Shown: positions 17,669-26,203, numbered from the stretch's first letter. The stretch is 64,000 nt of DNA from JBHFEI01 sp041928815 (GCF_041928815.1 NZ_JBHFEI010000003.1:1-64000), one strand, 5' to 3'. Notes: generated from the letters alone by a model not told the origin. A program made the numbers and translations.

Positions 17669-19525
17669 TCAGGGGAACGTGATGATATCGGCCGCATAGG
17701 GGCCGAGAACGAGGCGCTCGCCGCCAAGGGCCGAGAGGTCGACCGCGACCGTGTCCGCGGTGAGGTTGACGGCGGCAAGCACGCGCTCTCCCTTGTCCGT
17801 CGTGATCGTCATCGCAAGAACGCGGCTCGGTGCGGACGACAGGGCCGCCTGCCACCGGCTGCCGCCGAGCGCCGCCAGCCGGGCCACCACCGTACCGAGC
17901 GGGCGCAGTGTGCCGGCGGCGGACGGCTCGCCCTCGCCGGCGATCAGCCCGAAAGGTCCGGTCAGCGCGCTTAGACACAGGGTCTCAAGTGCCGCCGGCG
18001 CGACCGCGATCGCATAGCCGAGGGCGAAGGCGGCGCCGAAGGCGCCGTTGTGGCGCGGATCGCGGTTGGCCATCGCCATACGCACGCCCTGCGGATTGTC
18101 CATCGTCCGGCTGCCATAGGGGTTCTGGCGCATGGCGATGGTGGAGGGGCCGATGCGGTAGGGCATGTCGCCATAGATCGCCCGTACGGAACGGGTGATG
18201 AAGGGCAGGGCCTCCAGCGTCTGCATGACGGAGAGATCGTCGGCGGCGTGCACGATCGGGTTGGTGCAATGGGTGATGACATCGAGCGCCTCCGCCGGCA
18301 CGCGCTTGCGGTTGAGCTCGGTGAAATAGCTGAGCATGCCGCCGCCGAGCCGCACATCCGGGAAGGCCTTGCGGGCGGCGCGATAGAGGTCGTCGAGCGG
18401 CGGGCAGTCCGGCCAGACGCTTCCCGGCGGCGTCGACTGGCGGTCGACCGAGGGAACCACGACCACGGCATCCGGCCGGAATCCCGCTTCGCGGGCAAGT
18501 GCGGCGATGCCGGAGAGTTCCTCGCCGAGATCGCCCTTGCATGCAACCGCGATCTCCAGCGTCGAGGTGCCACTATGCCCCTCGAGGATCGCGGCGAAAT
18601 CGGCAAGCGCGTCGGCGCCGTGTCCCGCGGTCGGATCGAAGTGGAAGAGCAGTTCCTGCGCGCCGATGGCGGACAGGGTGTCGCGCGCGGCGAGCACGGC
18701 CTTGGCGTCTTCGGGCGTGACGACGAGACCGATCGCCGGCAGGGTTCCTTCGTCGCTGCCTGGCGTCAGCGTGACGACATCGCCAACGCCAGTCGCAACC
18801 GCCGTCTCGCTGCGCGCGTCCGAAATCGTCAGGGTGATCACCTGGCGCACCGGCGCGCCGGCTTCGATCCGATAGGGCCAGGGCAGCGCCAGCGGCCGCA
18901 CATAGGTCTTGTAGGAGGCATCCGACCAGTTGCGCTGGTCCTCCATCTCGAAGGTGTCGCCCTCCATGCGGCAGGCGACCGTGACGCCCGGCAGCGCGGT
19001 ATGGGTGATGGCGCGCATGTCCTTGAACGGCTGCCACGGGTCGATCGTGTCCGGCAGCGCGGTCTCGACGATCGATCCGTCGACATGCTCGACCCTCACC
19101 GGCGTCCCGGCGACACCGACGATCGGATGCAGGATGCAGAAGCCGCAGCGGTTCGTCTCGAAGCCTGTCGGCGTCAGCGCCTCGGCGGCGAAGGTCAGGC
19201 GGCCTTTCTCGCCGAGGATGCGGGCGGTGACGGCGAGCGTCGTCCCATCCGGTCCCTGGCAGGCGGCGGTGTAGGAGACGGAGAAACGCTCCCCGGCCTC
19301 GTCGATCCTGAGATCGGCGATGACGGGGTCATAGGTGCCCCAGTCACGGTCGCGCACCAGATAGGAGACGGCGCGCAACACCTCGACGCCGTCATAGCGT
19401 AGGGTCCGGAGATTGCCGCCGGCGAGATCGACCGAGAGACGGCCGGCGGTCAGGCGCACCGGCGGCGTCTCTGTGCGCGGCGTGCCGTAAAGGCGGAAGG
19501 CGTCTTCGGGGCCAAGCGCGCTCAT
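17669..19525 (-). CDS. apnL: D-apionate lactonase (ApnL-like)
   Basis: A 618-residue protein. Its length, lack of resemblance to common lactonases and its place directly after an apiose-dehydrogenase-like gene match ApnL, which hydrolyses D-apionolactone to D-apionate in the D-apiose pathway described by Carter, Gerlt and colleagues. Visible blocks include DRDWGTYDP near residue 60, NRCGFCILHPIVG near 145, HVDGS near 164, DQRNWSDASYKTY near 217 and THCTNPIVHAADD near 415; the last looks like part of a glycoside-hydrolase-type barrel. The ATG overlaps the apsD stop (ATGA), so the two are co-translated. It is the last gene of the apiose unit. Function is assigned by family memory plus context. 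Confidence 0.85.
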   Translation of the reverse strand: MSALGPEDAFRLYGTPRTETPPVRLTAGRLSVDLAGGNLRTLRYDGVEVLRAVSYLVRDRDWGTYDPVIADLRIDEAGERFSVSYTAACQGPDGTTLAVTARILGEKGRLTFAAEALTPTGFETNRCGFCILHPIVGVAGTPVRVEHVDGSIVETALPDTIDPWQPFKDMRAITHTALPGVTVACRMEGDTFEMEDQRNWSDASYKTYVRPLALPWPYRIEAGAPVRQVITLTISDARSETAVATGVGDVVTLTPGSDEGTLPAIGLVVTPEDAKAVLAARDTLSAIGAQELLFHFDPTAGHGADALADFAAILEGHSGTSTLEIAVACKGDLGEELSGIAALAREAGFRPDAVVVVPSVDRQSTPPGSVWPDCPPLDDLYRAARKAFPDVRLGGGMLSYFTELNRKRVPAEALDVITHCTNPIVHAADDLSVMQTLEALPFITRSVRAIYGDMPYRIGPSTIAMRQNPYGSRTMDNPQGVRMAMANRDPRHNGAFGAAFALGYAIAVAPAALETLCLSALTGPFGLIAGEGEPSAAGTLRPLGTVVARLAALGGSRWQAALSSAPSRVLAMTITTDKGERVLAAVNLTADTVAVDLSALGGERLVLGPYAADIITFP

Positions 19526-20556
19526 GCGACGAGCGCCGCGATCTCGACCGGCTGCCCGGTCGCGGCACTTTCATAGGCCGCCTCGACCAGCGCGAAGGTC
19601 TTCAGGTTGTCGGTGCCCGAGGTCGAGGTCTCCGTGCCGGCCGTCAGGCTGGCGACCCAGTGTTCCTGGATCTTGAAGACGCTTTCCTGGATGTTGTGCC
19701 AGGGGCGGGAGGCCCAGGAGAGCAGCGCCGGCGAGACGTCGGTGACGGTGGTGCCGGATGCGTTGGTGACGTCGAGGCGGTAATCGAGGCCGAGGCGGAT
19801 CGTGCCCTCCGTGCCGTCGAGTTCGATCAGCGTCTGCGGGAAGGGCTCGACCGGCAGCCTGGTCGCATAGCTGACATCGACGATCGAGGTCGCGCCATTG
19901 TCGTGGTCGATCAGGATGGTGGCGACGTCCTCGCCCTTGATCCTCGGGTTGACGGTCTTCGTCCGCGCCGTCAGCCGGGTCGCATCGCCGAGGATGAAGC
20001 GGGCGATGTCCAGCGTGTGGATGCCGAGATCCTCGATGATGAAGCGCTTGCCCTCGGCGAGGTAGGGCTGGCCGGAAAACACGTCGAAGCCGGAGCGGAA
20101 GGAGAAGCGACCCCAGAAGGGCGTGCCGATGGCGCCGGCGTCGAGTGCCGCGCGCACCGCCTGGATCGGCGCCTGCCAGCGGAAATTCTCGTGGATCATC
20201 AAGGGCACGCCGGCCGCATCCATCGCCGCGACCATCGCCTTGGCATCGGCAAGGCTGGGGGCGAAGGGTTTCTGGCAGATCGCCGGCACTTTATGCGCGG
20301 CAGCCATCTCGACCAATGCCCGATGGCTGCTGACGGTGGTGGCGATGTCGACGAAATCGAAGCCGCCGTCGGCAAAGAGGGCGGCGGCGTCGGTGTAGCG
20401 CCGCGCGATGCCGAACTGCTCGCCGACGATTTTCAGGCGTTCCGGATCCCGGTCGCAGATCGCCACGATCTCGGCGCCGTCGACATCCGTCCACCCATGC
20501 ATCTGGTTGATCGCGAAAAAGCCGCAACCGATCAGCGCGCCACGCAGGTCTGCCAT
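19522..20556 (-). CDS. apsD: D-apiose dehydrogenase (Gfo/Idh/MocA family)
   Basis: A 344-residue NAD(P)-dependent oxidoreductase of the Gfo/Idh/MocA family. The Rossmann motif GCGFFAINQMHGW opens the protein, the dinucleotide domain runs to about residue 125, the family's E/Q-K-P motif is CQKPFAP near 97, and the C-terminal domain contains EDLGIHTLDIARF with the conserved His. ApsD oxidises D-apiose at C1 to D-apionolactone. ATG 20556 is chosen because GGTGGAG lies just upstream; an upstream in-frame start at 20592 is possible. It is the first gene of the apsD-apnL unit, with a GGTATCATG operator-like site at 20608 upstream. Confidence 0.88.
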   Translation of the reverse strand: MADLRGALIGCGFFAINQMHGWTDVDGAEIVAICDRDPERLKIVGEQFGIARRYTDAAALFADGGFDFVDIATTVSSHRALVEMAAAHKVPAICQKPFAPSLADAKAMVAAMDAAGVPLMIHENFRWQAPIQAVRAALDAGAIGTPFWGRFSFRSGFDVFSGQPYLAEGKRFIIEDLGIHTLDIARFILGDATRLTARTKTVNPRIKGEDVATILIDHDNGATSIVDVSYATRLPVEPFPQTLIELDGTEGTIRLGLDYRLDVTNASGTTVTDVSPALLSWASRPWHNIQESVFKIQEHWVASLTAGTETSTSGTDNLKTFALVEAAYESAATGQPVEIAALVA

Positions 20557-20607
20557 GTCTCCACCCTTCTCCCGGTCCATCCCTCGCGGCATGGCCGCGG
20601 GCGGGAC

Positions 20608-20616
20608 GGTATCATG
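20608..20616 (+). promoter_or_regulatory. Candidate GntR operator upstream of apsD
   Basis: GGTATCATG, differing at one base from the GGTAT(A/G)ATG core found upstream of apnO (21761) and the RuBisCO-like gene (24461). It is about 50 bases upstream of the apsD start. E. coli NanR, a relative of the local regulator, binds GGTATA repeats. The single-core match makes this the weakest of the three sites. Confidence 0.45.
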
Positions 20617-20626
20617 CGATCGGCCT

Positions 20627-20727
20627 GGAGCATCCGATCAAAACGAAATCATCGGAGCGGCTCCACGCTTTTGTTCTTTCCGCATCGTCCGACGCCGAAG
20701 CGATTCCGCTTCGACCGGACATGCTCC
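20627..20727. repeat. Intergenic palindromic element (rhizobial style)
   Basis: A roughly 100-bp non-coding unit bounded by GGAGCAT (20627-20633) and its inverse ATGCTCC (20721-20727). Internally it contains a less GC-rich stretch and CGAAGCGATTCCGCTTCG, an inverted repeat. Short mosaic elements with this GAAGCG...CGCTTC core and ATGCTC ends are common between genes in rhizobia; identification as a specific family is from memory. It sits in the 336-base gap between apnO and apsD, which otherwise has no gene. Confidence 0.55.
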
Positions 20728-20892
20728 CGCGTCTGTCGGGTTCATCCTAGACCGGACGGACGCTCGCTTCTCTTGATATCGTTTGTCTCTCTGGGAAACC
20801 GGATTCCACGTTTCCCCGACAGGCTCCAGAGCCCCAGGCGAAGACGCCGCCCGGGCGGTCAGGCCGGGACGGCGCCGGATCTTAGGACCGTA

Positions 20893-21720
20893 TCAGGTAA
20901 TGCGGCGGATGCTGTCGGCGATTTCCTGCGGTTCGAAGACCCGCTTCCAGTCGTCCTTCATCAGCACCGGAACGCCGAATTCGATCGCCTTGTTGCAGGC
21001 GTCGGAGAAGACACCGGGCGTCTCGTCGAAGATGACCGCGCCGAGCACGTTCATGTGGCCGAGCAGGAAGTCGCGGGCGGCTTCCTTCGGCACGCCGCGG
21101 GCGACGCATTCGTCCATGGCCTGGCGCATGACGACGAGCAGCGAGGCGCAGACGGTTTCCGACAGGCCGGGCTCGAGCAGCGCCATCTGCTCGACGGTGA
21201 CGCGGTGCGAGCGCATGACCGGCGCCCAGATCACCTTGGCGACCTCCTCGCCGAGCGCATAGGCCTCTTCCGGACCCTGCATCAGGGCGGAGACGATGTG
21301 CTGCTTGGCGGCGACGCCACCGAAGAAGTCGCGCTTGGCGGCCGGGTCGGTCTCGTCGTTGAAGATCGGCGGATGGCAGGGGTGCGTGACGAAATAGGTA
21401 AGGTCCGGACGATCCGGCAGGTGGCCGGCAAAGGGTGCGGCGGCGTCGAGGATGACGACCATGGTGCCCGGCACCAGTCTGTCGACGATCGAGGCGGCAA
21501 CCTTGCCGATGACCGTGTCCGGCACGGCGAGCACGACCACCTCGGCGCCGGCGAGCGCCTGATCGGCCGGCACGGCGTCGAAGCCGAGCTCGTCCTTGAG
21601 GCGTGCCTTGCCGACGTCGCTGACTTCGACGTGGCGCACGTCGAAGCGCGAACCCTTGAGATTCTTGGCGAGCCGGTAGCCCATTTTGCCACCGGCGCCG
21701 AACAGTGCAATTGCGGTCAT
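20893..21720 (-). CDS. apnO: D-apionate oxidoisomerase (ApnO-like)
   Basis: A 275-residue NAD(P)-dependent enzyme. It has an N-terminal Rossmann motif GAGGKMGYRLAKNL, the segment VTHPCHPPIFNDE near residue 112, and a helical C-terminal domain related to the phosphogluconate-dehydrogenase C-terminal fold. ApnO converts D-apionate to 3-oxo-isoapionate. It lies between oiaK and apsD on the same strand, with its own upstream GGTATGATG site at 21761, so it can be expressed as a separate unit of the regulon. Assignment rests on family resemblance and the surrounding complete pathway. Confidence 0.88.
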   Translation of the reverse strand: MTAIALFGAGGKMGYRLAKNLKGSRFDVRHVEVSDVGKARLKDELGFDAVPADQALAGAEVVVLAVPDTVIGKVAASIVDRLVPGTMVVILDAAAPFAGHLPDRPDLTYFVTHPCHPPIFNDETDPAAKRDFFGGVAAKQHIVSALMQGPEEAYALGEEVAKVIWAPVMRSHRVTVEQMALLEPGLSETVCASLLVVMRQAMDECVARGVPKEAARDFLLGHMNVLGAVIFDETPGVFSDACNKAIEFGVPVLMKDDWKRVFEPQEIADSIRRIT

Positions 21721-21758
21721 GTATCCACCCGATCTTCGTTCGAGGTTGGTTTAAGATA

Positions 21759-21773
21759 ACTGGTATGATGAGT
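21759..21773 (+). promoter_or_regulatory. Candidate GntR operator upstream of apnO
   Basis: ACTGGTATGATGAGT in the 95-base gap between oiaK and apnO. It matches ACTGGTATAATGAGT at 24458-24472 at 14 of 15 bases. The surrounding sequence is AT-rich compared with the window and continues to CAGTAT, giving a loose inverted repeat of ACTG. Probable operator and promoter region of apnO. Confidence 0.7.
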
Positions 21774-21815
21774 CAATCAGTATGCGTCTGTGTTAACAGG
21801 CGGGCATGCGGGTTT

Positions 21816-23150
21816 TCAGGCCTGTCGGCCCTCGCGGATCTGGGAGAAATAATCATCTGCGCCGACCTGCCCGCCCTTCAGCGCGATCTGCAGACCGTTG
21901 GTCGGCGCATGCAGCCCATGGGCGGTGCAGAGCGGCGAACCGGGCGTCTGCGGCAGCGGCAGCAGCGTCGTCAGGGCCTGCACCTTCAATTCGGCAAGGG
22001 CGTGGCTGGACGTGTCGCCGCCGGCGATCACCGCGCGGGTGAGGCCTTCCGCCTCCACGAGGCGCCGCAGGATGGTGCCGAGCGCCCGGCCGAGGCGATG
22101 ACGGGCACCGGCGACCCTGTCGATATCGGCGCCGCGATCGGCCGAGGGGCCGAGCGCCGAATAGAGCAACACGCTGCGGCCGGTCTTCAGGCTCTTGATG
22201 CCGCTCTCGACGGCGGCGTCGATCGCCGCATCGCCGCTTTCGCCGACCAGCGCCAGCGGATCGAGGCCGACGCCGTCGAAGCCGTTGGCGGTCGCGTGGC
22301 GGATCTGCCGCTCGGTCGTCGGCGAGACGCTGCCGGAGACGACGGCCATGCGCTCGACTGCACCCGGCAGGGGGAAGTCGACCGGCCCGCCGATACCGTG
22401 CTTCATCCAGGCATCGACCAGCGCATATTCGACGCCGGAGGAGCCGGCGACGAACCAGCCGCCCTCGCGCTTCAGCCGCTGCAACTGGCGTCCCACCCGC
22501 GCCTGTGATTCGAGGCTGTCGACATCGAAGAGCACCATGCCGTCGGCACCCTCGACCAGCGCGTCGACGCGCGCATCCGCATCCGGCGCCGCAAGGGCGA
22601 CGAGATCGACGAGGCGACAGGGGAGGGCGGTCTGGCGGGCGAGGTGCAGGCCGAGATCTGCCTCGTCCATCGGCGTCACCGGATGGCGGCTCATCACCGG
22701 ATGGCGGTCGATGCGGTAGGTGGCGCCCTGGTAGCCGGCGAAGAGATGGCCGAAGGCGGTGTAGCGTTTCAATTGCGGCGCGCCGACGACGAGCGGCACC
22801 CAGTCCTGCTCAAACAGCGCGCGGCCGATTTCCACCGCCGTGCCGATATTGCCGATCGTCGGGCTGGAATCGAAGGTCGAGCAGACCTTGTAGTGGCAGA
22901 TCTCCGCCTTCAGCGACTTCAGGAACCGGAAGACCGGCGTCAGTTTCTCGTGCATCCAGTCCGGCGTCTCGCTGCGGCTGGTGCCGGCGATGCCGACGGC
23001 GCGGCAGTCGGAGAAGCGGGCAAGCAGGGTTTCATCCGGCACGCCGAGGAAGAGCACGGTCTTGATGTCGCGCGCGGCGAGCGATTCCATCACGTCGGTC
23101 GAGCCGGTGAAATCGTCGCCGTAATAGGAAAGCAGCAGATGGTCGGTCAT
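21816..23150 (-). CDS. oiaK: 3-oxo-isoapionate kinase (DUF1537/four-carbon acid sugar kinase family)
   Basis: A 444-residue kinase of the DUF1537 family. The N-terminal YYGDDFTGSTDVMESLA matches the family's D-D-x-T-G-S substrate site; the C-terminal nucleotide-binding domain carries VVSGSVSPTTERQI near residue 280 and VIAGGDTSSHAL near 382. OiaK phosphorylates 3-oxo-isoapionate to its 4-phosphate. ATG 23150 overlaps the stop of the RuBisCO-like gene (ATGA). Other DUF1537 kinases act on four-carbon acid sugars such as 3-oxo-tetronate, but the adjacent apiose genes and RuBisCO-like protein favour OiaK. Confidence 0.88.
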   Translation of the reverse strand: MTDHLLLSYYGDDFTGSTDVMESLAARDIKTVLFLGVPDETLLARFSDCRAVGIAGTSRSETPDWMHEKLTPVFRFLKSLKAEICHYKVCSTFDSSPTIGNIGTAVEIGRALFEQDWVPLVVGAPQLKRYTAFGHLFAGYQGATYRIDRHPVMSRHPVTPMDEADLGLHLARQTALPCRLVDLVALAAPDADARVDALVEGADGMVLFDVDSLESQARVGRQLQRLKREGGWFVAGSSGVEYALVDAWMKHGIGGPVDFPLPGAVERMAVVSGSVSPTTERQIRHATANGFDGVGLDPLALVGESGDAAIDAAVESGIKSLKTGRSVLLYSALGPSADRGADIDRVAGARHRLGRALGTILRRLVEAEGLTRAVIAGGDTSSHALAELKVQALTTLLPLPQTPGSPLCTAHGLHAPTNGLQIALKGGQVGADDYFSQIREGRQA

Positions 23151-24403
23151 CAGGCGTCCTTGCCGCCGAATTTCTTCAGCGAGGCGGCGAGTTCGGGGTG
23201 GTCGAGGGCATAGGTTTCGAGCGGGATGTCGTTGACCGCCGCCACCCAGGCCTGTTGCACGGCGCGCACGCCGGCCGCCGGTCCGTCCGGATGGCTGACG
23301 ATGCCGCCGCCGCAGAGATACATCAGATCCTGCGTCCGGCCGGTGCGCTGGTAGGTTTCCGGCGCCTGTCCGCCCCACTGGCCGGAACCTGCGACCGGAA
23401 GCGGACAATCGGCTGGATCGAACAGCGGCGTGCTGACGGCCTCGAACGAGGCGACGAAGCTTTCGTCCGGCTCCCAGTATTTGACCTTGATGCCGTTGAT
23501 CTGGAACTGGTCGACGCCGAGAAGCCGCCAGAACTGCTGCCAGACCTTGAAATCGAGGCCGGCGCCGGGATGGCGGGTCAGCATGTCCCAGCCATTGCGG
23601 TGGGCATGCAGCACCAGGCCGGAGCGCTTGCGCAGGAACGACATGGCGCCGAAGCCGATCGAATTGATGTTAATGACGGCGCAGTTGCCGCCGGCATTCA
23701 GCACCAGATCATGGTTGCGCATCATCTCGTCGGGATCGGTGGCGGAAATGCCGAAGGCATACATTACCTTCTTGCCGGTCTTCTGCTCGTGGTCGAGGAT
23801 CAGCGGCATGATCGCCTTCACCCGGTCTGCGAGCGAGGAATAGGCCGGGCTCATCAGTTTCTCGTCATCCTTGATGAAGTCGACGCCGGAGGAAATCAGT
23901 TCGCCGACCATCTCGGCGGTCTCGTGCGGGCGCAGGCCCAGCGCCGGCTTGACGATGGTGCCGATGATCGGCCGCGTCTCGACGCTCGTCAGCCGACGCG
24001 TGCCGGTGACGCCGAATTGCGGGCCGGGATAGGCGCCGCGAAAGGCATCTGCCAGCGTCATGTCGACGATGCGGATGCCGGTCATGCCGCGGATCGAGAA
24101 GACGCCGCCGAGCGCAATCGTCATCAGCGCGGCGAGATCGGTGCCGGTCGCTTCCAGCGGGAAGGCGATGTCGACATCGGCCCGTTTCAGCCGCGTGCCG
24201 GGGGCGGCTTCCGGCCAGGTCGGGTGTTCGGCGTCGGGCAGTTCGCGGATCGCAACAACACGGGCGGCGACACGCGCCTTCAGCTCCGGCGTCTCGCCCG
24301 GCAGTTCGACGAAGGTGCCGGTCGACTGGTCGCTGGCGATCTTCTCCGCCATGGCCTCGACGCTGCCGGGCGTCTCGATGCGGTAGGTGACGGTGGTCAT
24401 CAT
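23150..24403 (-). CDS. RuBisCO-like protein of the D-apionate pathway (OiaX or OiaT type)
   Basis: A 417-residue RuBisCO large-subunit homologue (form IV, RuBisCO-like protein). The site of Lys carbamylation and metal binding is kept: DFIKDDE with Lys178, Asp180 and Glu181. The loop TIVKPALG keeps the first catalytic Lys (152) but has Ala where RuBisCO has the second Lys. LHAHRNGWDM holds the active-site His pair. In D-apionate pathways such proteins act on 3-oxo-isoapionate 4-phosphate, either as decarboxylase (OiaX, giving L-erythrulose 1-phosphate) or as transcarboxylase/hydrolase (OiaT, giving 3-phosphoglycerate and glycolate). I cannot tell which from sequence alone; no erythrulose-phosphate isomerase gene is nearby. 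The start is one of two adjacent ATGs (24403 or 24400). Confidence 0.9.
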   Translation of the reverse strand: MMTTVTYRIETPGSVEAMAEKIASDQSTGTFVELPGETPELKARVAARVVAIRELPDAEHPTWPEAAPGTRLKRADVDIAFPLEATGTDLAALMTIALGGVFSIRGMTGIRIVDMTLADAFRGAYPGPQFGVTGTRRLTSVETRPIIGTIVKPALGLRPHETAEMVGELISSGVDFIKDDEKLMSPAYSSLADRVKAIMPLILDHEQKTGKKVMYAFGISATDPDEMMRNHDLVLNAGGNCAVININSIGFGAMSFLRKRSGLVLHAHRNGWDMLTRHPGAGLDFKVWQQFWRLLGVDQFQINGIKVKYWEPDESFVASFEAVSTPLFDPADCPLPVAGSGQWGGQAPETYQRTGRTQDLMYLCGGGIVSHPDGPAAGVRAVQQAWVAAVNDIPLETYALDHPELAASLKKFGGKDA

Positions 24404-24457
24404 CGTCGATGTCGCTCCTCTGGCCGCCCGCGAGATTCCGGGTGACGTGATGGCTGG

Positions 24458-24478
24458 ACTGGTATAATGAGTATTCCA
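24458..24478 (+). promoter_or_regulatory. Candidate GntR operator between the RuBisCO-like gene and its regulator
   Basis: The word ACTGGTATAATGAGT (24458-24472) is almost identical to the site at 21759. Here it is the left part of an imperfect 19-bp palindrome TGGTATAATGAGTATTCCA (24460-24478) with half-sites TGG-x-ATA and TAT-x-CCA. It lies in the 151-base divergent gap and could control both the catabolic unit and the regulator's own gene. GGTATA is the half-site of NanR, to which the regulator is related. Confidence 0.75.
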
Positions 24479-24554
24479 ACTTGGCAAGCCCGTCCCGGTG
24501 GATAATTTGCCGTGAGCGGCACTGCCCTTCGCCAAGGCGGCGAAAGCATGCGAT

Positions 24555-25301
24555 ATGGGAAAGAAAGCCCTCAAGGATATGCAGCGGAGAGAGATGAGCG
24601 CGCCCCGGGAACAGATCGTCCGCCGCAAGCTGTCCGACGAGGTCTTCGCCCGGCTGAAGGCGATGATCACCTCGGGCGAACTCGCGCCCGGCGACGACAT
24701 GCCGTCCGAGCGCGCGCTGATGGAACGCTTCGGCGTCGGCCGTCCCGCGATCCGCGAGGCGATGCAGGCGCTGGCCGGTATCGGCCTCGTCGCCATCTCC
24801 CATGGCGAACGGGCGAAGGTGCTGAAGCTCAGCGCGCACTCGCTGTTCCGCCAGCTCGACATCACCGCGAAGATCATGCTGTCGCAATCGGCGGATACGC
24901 TCGAACACCTGAAGTCGGCGCGCATCTTCTTCGAGCGCGGCATGGCGCGCGAGGCGGCGATGAAGGCGGCTGCGGAGGATATCACGGCGCTGCGTGCGAT
25001 CATCGACCGGCAGCGCGCAAGCCTTGACGACGCGGATGCCTTCGTCGGCGCTGACATGGCCTTTCACGGCCGTATCGCCGCCATTTCCGGCAATCCGATC
25101 TTCAGCGCCGTCAGCGAGGGCATGCTCGGCTGGCTGCGGGAATACCACACGGAAATGCTGATCTGGAGTGGCAAGGAGAACGTGACCCTGGTCGAGCACG
25201 AGGAAATCGTCGCCTGTCTCGCCGCAAACGACGCCGAAGGGGCGGAGCAGGCGATGCTCAGGCATCTGGAGCGCTCGCGCGCGCTCTACACGCTGCCCTG
25301 A
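24555..25301 (+). CDS. GntR-family regulator, FadR/NanR-like, probable apiose regulator
   Basis: A 248-residue regulator: winged helix at about residues 25-95 with PSERALMERFGVGRPAIREAMQALAGIGLV, the GntR signature, followed by an all-helical FCD effector domain with HFE/FHG-type metal or ligand residues (D-M-A-F-H near residue 175). The GRPAIREA and HGERAKV segments resemble E. coli NanR closely. It is divergent from the apiose genes and most likely represses them until a pathway intermediate binds. Starts at 24582 or 24597 are also possible; GGAGAGAG before 24597 would fit that one. Binding sites proposed: 20608, 21759 and 24458. Confidence 0.85.
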   Translation: MGKKALKDMQRREMSAPREQIVRRKLSDEVFARLKAMITSGELAPGDDMPSERALMERFGVGRPAIREAMQALAGIGLVAISHGERAKVLKLSAHSLFRQLDITAKIMLSQSADTLEHLKSARIFFERGMAREAAMKAAAEDITALRAIIDRQRASLDDADAFVGADMAFHGRIAAISGNPIFSAVSEGMLGWLREYHTEMLIWSGKENVTLVEHEEIVACLAANDAEGAEQAMLRHLERSRALYTLP

Positions 25302-25331
25302 CGCAACGGCCTTTTCCCGAGGCAGAAAGGC

Positions 25332-25364
25332 AGAAAGGCGGCTCCTGGAAAGGGCCGCCTTTCT
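25332..25364. terminator. Intrinsic terminator after the GntR gene
   Basis: Perfect 11-bp stem AGAAAGGCGGC/GCCGCCTTTCT followed by TT, in the gap between the convergent regulator and SDR genes. It can serve the regulator, and its A-rich left side gives U residues on the other strand too. Confidence 0.8.
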
Positions 25365-25378
25365 TTCATGGGCGATGC

Positions 25379-26167
25379 TCAGAGCGTCTTCAGCATGCCG
25401 CCATCAACGAAATAGGTCGAGCCGATGCTGTAGCTTGCCTTGTCGGAGCAGAGGAAGACGAAGAAATGCGCCAGTTCCTCCGGCGTGCCGAAGCGCTTGG
25501 AGGTTGCGTGCTCGTTCGCCACCTGCTGCAGGTAGCCTTCCCAGTCGCCGCCGGTGTCAGCGGTCAGCTGCTTGGCGGTCTTGATCCAGTCCGGGGTGAG
25601 GATCAGACCGGGATTGACGCAGTTGACGCGAATATTGTCGCCGACCACTTCCGAGGCCAGCGTCTTCGAGAACATCATCAGCGCCGACTTGGTGACGTTG
25701 TAGATCGGCTCGTACCAGAGCGGCTGCACGGCGCAGATCGAGGCATTGTGCAGCACCACGCCGCCGCCCTTCGCCTTCATCTGCGGCACGAGGCCGCGGG
25801 CGAGCCGGACGGCCGCCATCACATGCAGGTCCCAATAGGCCTGCCACTTCTCGTCCGGCGCCTCCATGATCGTCTCGTTGGAGCCGGTGCCGGCATTGTT
25901 GATGAGGATGTCGGCGCCGCCCGCAGCCTCGGCCGCGGCCACCACCGCATCGACGCCTGCGACGGTCGCGACATCGGCGGCGACGCCCCAGGCCTTGACG
26001 CCGAATTTTTCCGCGATCTTCGCCGCCTCCGCCTCGACGCGCTCCTTTCCGCGCGCGGCGAGCACGATGTTGGCGCCCTCCGCCGCCAGTCCCTCGGCGA
26101 CCGCCAGGCCGATGCCGACCGAGCCGCCGGTGATGACCGCGTTCTTGCCCTTCAATCCCATGTCCAT
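25379..26167 (-). CDS. SDR-family oxidoreductase
   Basis: A 262-residue classical SDR with TGGSVGIG near residue 14, NNAGTGS near 90, catalytic Ser in HNASICAVQ and Tyr-x3-Lys in YNVTKSA. The start is set at 26167 because GAGGA lies eight bases upstream; a GTG at 26173 is a less suitable alternative. It is the promoter-distal gene of the leftward polyol cassette that begins at the binding protein (35727), and follows the PfkB kinase by 36 bases. Substrate unknown; the family commonly oxidises sugar alcohols or sugars. Confidence 0.88.
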   Translation of the reverse strand: MDMGLKGKNAVITGGSVGIGLAVAEGLAAEGANIVLAARGKERVEAEAAKIAEKFGVKAWGVAADVATVAGVDAVVAAAEAAGGADILINNAGTGSNETIMEAPDEKWQAYWDLHVMAAVRLARGLVPQMKAKGGGVVLHNASICAVQPLWYEPIYNVTKSALMMFSKTLASEVVGDNIRVNCVNPGLILTPDWIKTAKQLTADTGGDWEGYLQQVANEHATSKRFGTPEELAHFFVFLCSDKASYSIGSTYFVDGGMLKTL

Positions 26168-26203
26168 CGTCACAATCCTCGTCTGTTCTCGTGTTCGTGT
26201 GGT

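Noticed and set aside
23150..24403. Identity as a true carboxylating RuBisCO
   Set aside because: The second catalytic Lys of the K-x-K motif is replaced by Ala, there is no small subunit or phosphoribulokinase, and the gene is embedded in an apiose pathway.
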